Assembly (NCBI GenBank): GCA_035578175.1
Contig: JAQMRL010000002.1
Coordinates: 135,956,171 to 136,020,170, forward strand
Direction: 5' to 3'
Length of the DNA: 64,000 nt
Source: Catonia carolina
Lineage: Eukaryota; Arthropoda; Insecta; Hemiptera; Achilidae
Shown: positions 37,601 to 49,600 of the stretch, in pieces
Layout of the letters: each line of letters begins with the position of its first letter
How positions within the stretch are numbered: the stretch's first letter is position 1
The notes under the pieces: generated by a model
The model's database searches: none
Told to the model about the DNA's origin: nothing
What the model saw: the letters and a program-made list of their open reading frames with translations, nothing else
Translations under genes and position numbers: made by a program

Positions 37601-40600
37601 CGCCTGCACACACGGCAATCTCGGTTACCCAGTTTTTGGCGAAAAACGGCATGGTTTTGCTACCACACGCACCGTACTCACCCGATCTGGCTCCAAGTGA
37701 TTTTTTCTTGTTCCCGCGCATGAAAAGGGGCATGAAAGGTCTCCGATTTAACAACGTTGATGATGTCAAGAAAAAAACGACGGATGAGCTGGCAGCCATC
37801 ACTGAAGAGGAGTACAAAAAATGTTTTGAACAGTGGAAGCACCGGTGGGACAAATGTATTAGTTGTAATGGAGAGTATTTTGAAGGGGATAACGTTCTTT
37901 TGTAAAAAAATTAAAAATAAATAGTTTTAAAAAATAATTCCGGTTTCTTTTGGGTACCCCCTCGTAGAATGGCAACTGGTACTGAGTACTTTATAACTTT
38001 TTTATTTAGTACTGACATCGAAGTACCAATCGATTGAAGAAAGGTTATTCTCACTCTACTTAGTTCAATCAGAATCAGTAACAAAGTGATTCGGAGGAGA
38101 CCAATAGAGGAGGACCTGGTACAAGCGAATACTAGGAACACATTTGCTACTGCTACAGCAGTTCCTAGTGTGTGCGATTTTTTGCCTACCCTCATACCCT
38201 ATCAAATGCACTGCTTGCCCTCATTATAACAATAATACAGTCGGTTCAATTTAATGAGAGTATTATTTAAATAGGGACAAAATTATGAAGTGGTTAAAAA
38301 GGGAAATTTTTTATTATTATTATACCGCTAGAGGGAATTTTTTCATAATTTTGTAAATTACCATATCAGCTGTTATCACATGATATTCATATGGTTTTGC
38401 CCATAATAGACAGGTGGAGAGTCAAATCATTTACTCTCAATCTGTCAATGCTGGGCTAAAATAAATAGTTCTGTTTTGTATCACATGGTCAGCCAATTAA
38501 ATGACTGAATCATTAAAGAACAGAAGAGGTAGAGGTGTAAAAGACACTCATCAGAGTTATCTCCTCTGAAAGTAATGAATTTTATTATACAGCCAGACCC
38601 TGTGGTGAATGAAGTGAAGGTGTCATTTGGAGAGTGGAAAATATGTGCTTTTCAGAGGGCCTGGCATGCTGATAAGCGTATTTTCTATTCAGTGAGGAAG
38701 GCATGGTAAACCACCTCACTCCTCATTTTACTTAGTAAAACCTCTACAGGTTCAAACCAGCCTTTCGGCTAATGACCTAAACAACAACAACAATTCATAT
38801 GGTTAAAGGTTTAAATTGGTAACCAAATAATTTGATTTATTTATACTGTGTATTACAAGAGTTTGTATTTACCATTGTAAAATATCGTTTAAATCATTCT
38901 GAAAATTTTATTTTTAAATAAATATTTATTAATATACTTTATAATGACCGACAAAAACTGTTATATTTATTGGTTTTTCTTGAATTTTTTTTAGGTTAAA
39001 TTTGGTAAAAATTCAAAAGATAAACATTTTAAAAGATCATCGGTTCCTGAAGAAATAAAATTTTATTTGCTACATTTATCTTTAATGCGCGAGTACATTG
39101 AAATTGAATTTCAAGATTTGAAGAAGACTCTACCATTTCCTTTCGATCTTGAAAGTATCATTGATGATTGGGTAAGAATTCATAATATGCTGTAGTATTT
39201 TTCTGGAGTAATTTTGGTTGAGTAGTAGATATATTTTATGCTTAATTTTTTGTACTCTTATAGTTTCTCATGGCTATTAGTAATATCTGTTTAAAGCATT
39301 CTATTTATAAATATTTGTTTTTTGTAATATAAAAAACTTTTTAATTTACCTTATACTGCTTTAAAAATTCTTCTACAAGTACTTTTGCGGTGCGCACCGC
39401 TTCTTCAGGTAATGATAATAAAAATTCTAAAATATTATGAAGATTGCATCTTCCTTTGACAAAGAAAGATGCAGTCTTCATAATATTCTGATGGATTCTA
39501 CTGCTATGATGCTAACTAACAATTTAAATACTTTCTATTTATTTATTGTTTTGCTGTAGGTATATACATGAATCTAGTTTTAAAACTAATTAGTAATATT
39601 TTTCTATATATTTTTTTTATATTTTTCTTTATAATAAAATAGTTTAGCGAAGCATCAAAGAGTTCCAGGGTGGACACAGACCTCCGAGGACTGGAACAGC
39701 ATGGTCTCAGGAGAGGAAGAAGAGATTCAGCGAGGGAATTTGGGCTGAATGGAGGAAGAACAGAGAGAAATGATTTGAAGTTGTATCGTGATCCCTAGTG
39801 GTCCTAACGGGGAAAAAAAATAGTTTAGAAGAGATGGGAAATATAAAAGTACGCGACGAAAACATACAGGAAGTTGGGGAATTCTGCTATCTAGGGAGTA
39901 AAATAACAAAGGATGGTAGAAGCACAAGTGATATCAAGAGTAGAATTGCTCAAGCTAGAAAAACCTTTAAAATGAAAAACAGCTTACTGACTACAAACAT
40001 TGATTTACAGATTAGGAAAAATTTCTTAAAACAATATGTTTGGAGTGTAGCATTATAAGGAAGTGAAACGTGGGTGATAGGGGCTGTAGAAAAGAAGAGG
40101 ATAGAAGCTTTTGAAATGTAGTGCTATAGAAAAATGTTAAAGATTAGGTGGGTGGACAAAATAAGTAATTTAGAGGTTCTTAGGCGAGTGGATGAAAAAA
40201 GAAGTACATGGAAGCATCTTACCAAAAGAAGGGATAGGTTAGTGGGGCATTTCCTAAGACATCCAGGTATTGGGCTATTAATAATGCAGGGTAATATTGA
40301 GGGAGTAAATTGTAGAGGAAGGCAAAGATTAGAATATATAAAGCAAATTACAAAAGATGTAGGGTGTTACAGGTATGTAGATATGAAACGACTTGCGCAA
40401 GGTAGAACAAGTTGGAGAACTGCATCAAACCAGTCAAGAGACTGATGACAACAAAAAAAAAATTTTCTAACCTAAACTGTTATTTGCAGTTAATACTACA
40501 AAAATGCTCAACAGAATCTCATTTATAATCATCTCTTTCATAATGTTATGCGCATAATGAAGAGCTTCGTCTTGTCCAAAGTGACTCTTCTACTTTTTTT

Positions 40601-43600
40601 GAACATATCACTTCATAGACCTTGGAATTTGTAGACTACACATATTTGGGAATGTAATCAAATCAAATTTCAGCTAGGTCAAACTAATTACTTATTTTCG
40701 AGAACTTGTTTGTACATAACGTATTCATGTAGACTAATTTGTTGAAAACAACGCATTTTGTATATTACATTTTATTGTGCATTTAAATTTTGACATTTTT
40801 AACATTTTCGTTACTACACACTAAACTGTTATATTTTAATTTCAATTCTGACACTGCATCAGACCACATGGCTTTTTCCTGTTACACCAGATCTTGTCCC
40901 ACCACTCAATTGTGCAACTATGTCACTCATGCAAAATGGAGTTCTTTCATCTCCAATTGTCTGCTTTTGTCAATGATGTTATGACCAAATATTGCACAGG
41001 CAGGTATTTTTAAGCCAGCTTAAGTAACTGCTACTGAATACTGTGATACCTGCGATTGGAATCACAGAAAAGTATTTTAAAGAACAAAGTATTGATGTCG
41101 CTGTAGAGCGATTGTATGAAGGTCTATCACAGCAATATGGGCTTTAGCATGCCAATGTAGTCTTTCCACAAAGCATTCTCATTGCAATTGAGTTGCTTTT
41201 TCATTAAATTCAGGATTTTGCTGGAAACAAAGTATATTTACAAATCTCTGTGGTGGTCTTTCCACCAAGCATTCTCATTGCAATAGAGTTGCTTTTACAT
41301 TAAATTCAGGATTTTGCTGGAAACAAAGTATATTTACAAATCTCTGTGGTGGTCATTGTTCCTGATAAACGGGTCTGTTGTTGATGTTTCTCAGCATTTT
41401 TTTTTTGTAAGTGTTGTATGATGTTTGCAGTGTTTCATTTGGTATGTCCCAGAATTTAATTTCATATGTCCAGACATGTTTTAGCATCTGTTAGTAAAGC
41501 ATGGGTTTGGTAATGAAGATTTTCTCGCTGGTAGCCAGTGAATTTTCTGATACCTTAACCCAAGTTTCTTTTTCTAAATAGACTTTGAAACCAAAATGCT
41601 TTTTAAATATGTGAGGGTATAATAGAAGAAAGAAATGAGGGTATGATGTAGGGGTCAAAGATCTAACCCTAGTCTATATGTTTGGTTTTGGGTTGGGAAT
41701 AGGGCTTCTTAGCTTTCCCTATGTGTAGTTTGGAGAAGAGTTCCAACTACCTTCTGCTGTCACTACTTTCATAATGTTCTGTGCATAGTAAAGAGTGTCA
41801 TCTTGCCCAATGTGACTCTTTTATGTTTTTTGAACTTATCACTTCATAGACACCTTGGAATTGTAATAAAATTGAATTTCAGCTTGGTTGAACTAATTAC
41901 TTGTTGTCGAGAACTTATTTGTACATAACCTGTTCATTTGGACTAATATGTCCAGAAAATGAATAACAATTAAAACCTGAGTGTCGATATGCAAGTGAAT
42001 GACTGGGATGGCTGAGCTAAGAGAAGTGGAAAAATTCAAGAAAAACATTCTACGTAGGATAATGTGCCCAAAGGTAGTAGACAGATGTTACAGATTATGC
42101 CATCAGAGAAGTTGTTCAAGGAAAACAAACAATTAATGTAGTAAAAGAAAGAATATGGGCTACAAGAAGAACTTGTAGAACATTTTGAAATCACTGTGAT
42201 TTTAAAATACCCCTGAAAAAAGACAAAAGAGTATTGGGTTCATGGGCCACTTAATGTGGATGGACCATAAATGTTTTTATTTTTGTTGTTTTCCTATGTT
42301 TCAAGTACAGAATAATTATTTCTGTTTCTTTTGTGTATCATGAGTTTGCATGCTGTGTAATTTACCAACTACGCTGGCTGCATTGGCGTAGTTTGTAATG
42401 TGCTCGCCTTTCATCATGTGGTCTTGGGTTCAAATCCCATTCAGGCACGGCATATTTTCGTACGTTACAAAAAATCATTTCATATTTCACTGTCTGCATT
42501 AGCAGTAATTGCAGAACAGTCGGACGTAAAAAAAAAGAATTTGCATGCTTGTATCCTTTCTGCACAGTTTTGTTTCAGCTGTAAAATCTATTTTTTTATC
42601 ATTATGCTTAGTGTGGTAATGTTTAGTTTAAGACAATTGTTGTATTTTTTGTGTTTGGTAGGTGTTGATGGGATTTTTGGTTGGAAATGACTTCATCCCT
42701 CATTTACCCAATCTACACATTGCCAGTGGAGCTTTACCTTTATTATACAAAGCTTATATTGATGTTTTGCCTACACTTGGAGGTATTTTATTCATATTTT
42801 TTATGTTATATTTATGTGGTTAACTATCCTTAATATCAGGATCATGAAAAATTTTCTGTTGGATCTTTTAAATGCTTCTTCTTGCTGTCAAGGGTTAGGC
42901 TCTTGCCTGTTCTGCATTCACTTTTATTTTATTTTACTATTTTCAGTGAGTAGCTATTTATTATTTTGATTGCTTCAAATCTTATATATTTATCACCCTT
43001 TCTATAATTTAGCTACTGCCATCTTCTCCATGGCTGTTCAATGTCTCTTTGTACATGTGGTCTATAGTTCTTCACTTTCAAGGTTATTTCTTTCTGCAGA
43101 TGCTGTCTCCACTTACCACGGAAACTTCTATTCTTTCGCTCAAGCTACGAGATGTGATCAAAAAGTAAGGTGACTTTTTGAGTTTCGCGTGCTCTGTACA
43201 CTCTTAATTTCAAAATTTTTTTTGTTGTGTTTGTACACTTGTCATGATCATATGTTCAAAGTTTTGACTATATAGCACGTGTTGTTTTTATGTGAGAGGC
43301 ATAAAGGTTAGACTAGTGTTTGTGTGCTCGGCGATTTTTTGCTGTTGAAAATAATGGAGCAGAGTGTAAAAAATGATATTAAGTGTTCAAAAACTCTTGA
43401 AATGTTGACAGTGGCGTACGGTGAGTCAACTTTGAGCAAAAAAGATGTTCATAAATGGTATAAGTTATTCCAAGAGGGCCGAGAAAATGTTAACGATGAA
43501 CCTCACTCTGGACGCCCCAGCACGTCAAAAACCGATGAAAATGTTCAGGAAGTGAAAGAAATAGTGTTGAAAAATTGTCGAATCACGATTAGAGAAATAG

Positions 43601-46600
43601 CTGATGATCTTAACATATCGTTTGGCTCATGCCAATCAATTTTAACGGATGTTTTGGGTATGACACATGTGTCAGCAAAATTCGTTCCAAAACTGCTTAA
43701 TTTTGATCAGAAGCAGCGTCGCATGAACATCGCCCAAGACATGTTGAACGACGCAATGATGATCCTGATCTGCTCAAAAGGGTTATAACTGGTGACGAAA
43801 CGTGGGTCTATGGTTATGACGTCAAAACCAAAGCCCAATCATCCCAGTGGAAGAGCCCAGGCTCTTTTTTGGAGTTTAAGGTTGCATCGCAGGAGGAGCT
43901 CAAGGCAATACCCAAAAGTGCATTTCAGAAATGTTTTGACGACTGGAAAAATCGCTGGCACAAGTACATGGTATCAGAGGGCGATTATTTTGAAGGGGAT
44001 AACATAATTTTGGATGAATAAATGAATATTTTTTTATAAAAATGAAAAGTCACCTTACTTTTTGATCACACCTTGTATATATAGTCAATTCCATATAATT
44101 GGTCCACTGGTTAATTGGGGCAGCCGGTTTTTTGGGACAGTTCTTTAAAGAACTAAATGCCCCTTATTAGGGCCAATCCGGTGTATGTACATATATGTTT
44201 TATTAAAACCATTACAGGCCACCGACAAATAAAACGTGGTTCTAAACGGCAAGATAAGATAATGGGCAGGATAGAGGTAGTAAACATTTTGACAGATAAA
44301 CAACAGTAGAATGAGTACAAAATCCGACCTTACAAGCTGTATAGCGTCCTTGCAATTTATGGTTAGTTGTCACTTTTCATACGTATCCTGTATATAGAAC
44401 GTTTTTAATTCCAAGCTTCTCATCAATTTTTGTGATTTCATGAGTGTACTGTGACATACTTTTTTATTTTTTTTAATTCTCATTTGTTTCACACATTTTG
44501 TTGACATTTTTATGCATAGGCTTACAGTACAACACCTACTATCAGTCAGTTAAATGAACAAAAGTCAGTTTATGTGTGTGAACAAAACATCTTTAGAAAA
44601 GGAATATTGTACAAAATTGTGACATGGATTTTAAGTTGCGTACTCAACACAAAAATTTTCACTGAAATCAGTCGACCAGAAGTAGTAGTTTATTCGTGCA
44701 ATTTTTTTTAAAAATGGCCCTTCAATTTTAAAAAAAAATTGCCTGATACTACATTTTTGTGCTCCACAAAAATGGGTAAAAGGCATGTGTGTTGAAATTT
44801 GTGGGGCTTTACTTTGTGATAATAAAATTATTTTCTCATTGAAATTGGTAAAAAATTGGGGGTTTTAAAATTGCGGCTTTATTATGCATTTTAAAACGAA
44901 AGTATAAGACTAAAGTTATAAAAAATTAAAGAAACATACAACTTTTATTTTAACATTTTTCTCTACAAAACTTGGTTTAGTGTCAATTAGTGATTTTCCA
45001 TAAATTTTTAAGTCTTAACAGAGGTGGATTTTCATTTAGCATCATTTACTCATGTTTAAAATTAGGTTGTTTTTTATTTTACATTGTTAACTCATGATTA
45101 AACGTAGGTTATATTTTTCATTATTTATTTTCGCAAGAGAAAGTAACTGAGTGTTTTACACCTGATTTTTTGATTAACTCCATCCAGAAAACTTGTATTA
45201 AATTGTTTTACCATAATTAAGAATCACTTTTTATAGTGTACCATTTAATTTTACGGCATAATCAGTATTTGTTTGTGTCAGGTACAAAGTATCAGTCTTC
45301 TATAACTCGCTTCATCACTAGATAGCTCTAATAACTAACCATTTCCAGGTGTTGTATTAGTAAGCATTTAACTATAATAGAACTACTGTAAGGGTAAGTG
45401 CACAGTGAATGCTGGTTGCTTACAAGCGGGAGCCTGCTTGTAGGAATAGGCCATTATATTTCAATTGGACGTCTCACAGTAAACGCTGGCGAAGAAAGCT
45501 GCGCGCTGGTCATCTGCGCATATTGGTTACTTGTGAAAGTTGCACCATTGTTTTTTTGAAAACTAGTTCTACTTTAGACAATATAAAATTAAACATTTTC
45601 AGAGTCATTATCATGCATTTAAAAAACCTGTCTATCTTTTTTTAATTGCAGAAGATGATTATGCCGAACAATTTTCTGTTCTTATTAATGTCCTAACGGT
45701 ATTGTCTTTAAAAGTTACAATTTTGTGTAAGCGTTTTCCACTAGGAATAATTCATCATGACTGCTGCTACTGGAACTTATGTTGAATACCGACAACTGAA
45801 ACAAGGTTAAGCGTGTAGTTACATGCTCCCACTATGCGTGTTCGCCACCGTGAATCAGTACCTACGACCAGCGTTCACTGTGTGCTTACCCTAAGATTGC
45901 AGATGAGATCTAGCCAATAACAGCCAAGGTTGGGTGTGAGGTTGCCTCTTTGCTGTCACACTCCGTTCCATTGACTCTTGCTGACTTTGTAACTGTGGTT
46001 TAGTAACATAAACAACGGGATCACATCTTGACAACGCAGGATATGGTTGCTGAAAGTCGATTGGCTATGTGCTAAATTCTAGGCCACTATGCTCCGCTTT
46101 CATCTGTAGTTATTCATTCGTTTGAATATAAGTATGTATTCTTATGGAGCAGCTGATGAAATCACTGTAGTGGTGGCACTTTTGAAAATCGTCATCTATC
46201 ATTTTGTTTTGTCCGTCCTTGACACCCAGGTGTCGGAAACTACAAGAGATAGCAACAATTGGTTTTCGGATTCGTAATCTATATTAAAAGTTAGTAGACC
46301 TGGATTGGGTGTGAAGTTCTGGTTTGAACCAGAAGTGGCCCAAAGGAAGACAAATCCAATTCGGAAATTGGAATCAATAAATAATAAGTAGCGTCATTCA
46401 ATTCCTCTTAAAGAGTAGATTTAGAAATCACGATTGGTTTTTGCCATGAGTCAAAGGTAAGTCTTTTTAAAAATTACGACCAGCAGAATTCTGCCAGACA
46501 GAACAGAATTGTGTCGTCTCTTGAAAGGGATTATTGATGAATTTCTTACATGGAGGACTTAAATATACGAAAATATTTTGGTGAAAGGCATAAAATTTGT

Positions 46601-49600
46601 TAACAAGTATCAAGTTCATTATGATTTAACATTTATTAATAAATTTTCTAAATTAACTTTGTTTTTTATTACTTAAAAATTTAAGAATAATCGTATTGTC
46701 ATAATTTTTATTATTTTATTTGTAAGTAATGAATGTTTATAATTTTTAATTAGGTTATATCAATGAAGGTGGTTCACTAAATTTACCAAGGTTTCAAAAA
46801 TATATGGAGAAATTAGGTGCTTTTGATATCAGTCAGTTCAGGGATACTTATGCTGACCTGAAATATTTTCAAGAGAAAACTGGAAGACGTCCTAATGAAA
46901 AGGAAAGAACTAGCGTAAGTAATCATACTCTTTTAAAATGAGAGCCTACAATTTCTAAATCACATCATTTATTTAATAGAAATTAAAATTTTTTTTATTG
47001 TGTACTTAATATTATTAAGGATGTCTTGATAAATATCCAGAAATATAGAAAGATATTTGTTTAATTACAGTCGTTCATGTAATTTATTATTCTGATTATT
47101 GAGGTTTAGAACTTGTGCTACTGTCCATTATTTATAATTTTATGTTCAGTGAAGTATCTTAACTGGACTAATTATATTATATTTATTTTGGTTATAGGAT
47201 AAAACTATTATAAAACCAAAATTTTAGCATAAATTGGTGTTTTTTGACAGTGTTTTCTTTTGTGATTGTACTTATCAAAAGAAATAAAAATCTATGCATA
47301 TAAAAATGAATGTTGTTTGCTCTTATGCATTTGTAAATCTATTTAAATCAAATTTCATTTATAAAGTACTCAGTTTCTAGAGCAGGTTTTAAGCTTTTGA
47401 AAACCTCAATCTGATCAGTAGAAAGAAAGTGGGGCTTAAATGTTGTTTTTGTGCTTCTGAAAAAGTCAGAAATTATATTATTCCCAGCATTCTAGAGGTC
47501 TTCCCAGGCTTCAGTTTCCTTCAGGTCAGTATTCCAAAACCCATTTTGGAATCCTTCTCCATGTATTTTTCGAAGGTGCTTTATCTATTGCAATAATATC
47601 AGATTTTCTCATTTGCATTTAAAATCTGCAGCTCTTTATATCACAATTACAAATCAACTGGTCTTTACTTTTTCATTCCTGTTAATTTTCCTATCGTTAA
47701 GTTTCATTCCAGTCCTATCCGAGGCTACGTTTTGATGCTTTGGAGTGACTTAATTTTAATTCCTAAGTGTATGAATTTTCAGTACAAAAATAATGGAGAA
47801 AGCAATGCAGAAGTTGATGGCCAACCAGCACCAACAAAAAATCCAGATTTAGCAGCACTGATTCAATCGACTGATAACATGATGGCTGAAATGGAGGGTG
47901 ATGAGCAAGAGATGTACTTTTCTAGTGATGAAGAAGGGGATGAAAATGCAATTATGTTTGCTGAATTCTACCAACATAAAAATGACTATTACATTAATAA
48001 ATTGGAATATGAAAAAGTCACTCCGTAAGTATTTGAAAATAATTTTTACTTTGTTTAGTTTCATATGTATTAAAAATAATATAATTAGGTTTCTCATGAT
48101 GCAGTTAAACAAGTTAAGAGTATTTTTTAGTTTCTCTTGCCTATATGAATATATAGGAAGCAAAGTATTGTTTTCATGTCGATTTTGCGAAATCGAGTTT
48201 TCACCGGATCTACATGTTTTCAGACCCCCTGAACCCAAAAACCATGTTTTTAGCGATTGGTCTGTGTGTATGTATACAAAATATCTCAAGAACGGAACAT
48301 CGTACGAACTTGAAACTTAAGTTACATACCATTACCGGACCCAACACGAACATTTTCATCAAAATCGGTCAACCGGAAGTAGTAGTTTATTCGTATAATT
48401 TTTCACTTTTTTGCGATTTTCTCAAAAACTGGTCTTACAATTTTTTAAAAAATCGTCTCAATTACTCAATTTTTTATTCTTTACAAGATAGGGTAGGCGC
48501 CATGTTTGCTGAAATTCTTGGTGAGGGTGTTTTTACGTAAAAAAAGTGTTTTTTTAAGATTACGGCTTTAATATATATTATAGCGCAAAAATTTATATAA
48601 TAAAAAATGTAGAGAATTTAAATTTCTACAACTTTTATTTCAATTTTTTTGTATAATGCTTAGTCTAGCGGTAATTAGCGATTTTCTGTTTTTTTTCACA
48701 AAAACTTGTGAAAAATCAATTTTTTTAAGATTTCGGCCTTAGTATTCATTTTATGACAAAAGTGTTTATAATCAAATTTATAGAAAATTAAAAGATGTAC
48801 AACTTTTATTTAGAGCATTTTTCTCTACAGAGTAGTTTAGTGTGAAAGAGTGATTTTCCGTATTTTTAAGCCAAACTGAGGTTGATTTTCATTTTGCGTC
48901 TTTCATATATGATTAAAATTAGGTTATGTTTATTGAGGTTAGTTTTTTGTTCATTTCTAATGTTTTATTTCCATTGTTAGGTTTATTGTTAATTATTTGC
49001 ATTGGCTAGAGAAAGTCGTGTGAGTGTTTTTCACACCAGATTTTTTCATTTAGGATCATCTTAGATCAAGTAAATGTTGTATGAAATACAACATAATATG
49101 GATTGTCAAGAAAATATTTTTTTAAAGGCCAAGCCAATTGGTGTGAGCGCTGGGCTACACATGCGCACACTTGACTTGGACCCTGCATACCCCTCCGACC
49201 TACAGTTAGATGTACAGTCAGAGTATTGTTGAAAATTGACAATACCCATTGTCTTTTGTAGGCATGCTTTTCCATTGTTGATTACATACACTGCACTATT
49301 ACAGTACGTACAAGACTATACTAATGCAGACCACCGTTTTGCCCAGCGTTCTCTTTACGAAAATCAGGCTTTAAGTATTTTGATTATGAATTTTTGGGCA
49401 AAATGTGTTTTCAAAAATTTTCAAACTTTTAGGAAATAGTTTAAATTATTGATAAATTATGTTCCTCTGTGGTGAATGAAGTGAAGGTGTCATTTGCAGA
49501 GTGGAAAATATGTGCTTTTCGTAGGGCCTGGCATGCTGATAAGCGTAATTTTTCACTCAGTGAGGAAGGCAATGGTAAACCACCTCACTCCTCGTTTTAC

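Larger units (their letters stand above)
36326..38994 (+). other. XRN1: XRN1 intron 5
   Basis: 2.7 kb, GTATAT to TTTTTTTTAG. Half of it is one mariner. A family B copy lies at 38399-38793. 37967-38398 and 38794-38990 are unassigned. Confidence 0.9.
39172..42661 (+). other. XRN1: XRN1 intron 6
   Basis: 3.5 kb, GTAAGA to TTTGGTAG. It is filled with family G copy 2, two + strand LINE tails, two minus-strand RT fragments, a 96-bp tandem duplication and a family A SINE. Confidence 0.9.
42783..46753 (+). other. XRN1: XRN1 intron 7
   Basis: 4.0 kb, GTATTT to TTAATTAG, the longest intron in the window. It holds a deleted mariner, a family E copy, a Harbinger-like MITE, and copies of families H and F. 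44080-44180 (AGTCAATTCCATATAATTGG next to TA) may be another pogo-like end. 42800-43140 is unassigned. Confidence 0.9.

Noticed and set aside
44084..44190. A complete pogo-like element beginning TAGTCAATTCCATATAATTGG
   Set aside because: The start looks like a pogo-type end, but no matching inverted right end or transposase frame was found.
48214..48540. 108-codon ORF as a host gene
   Set aside because: It lies in family E. A colinear frame occurs in the copy at 29865, and the other copies have it broken. It is treated as repeat-derived until selection is shown.
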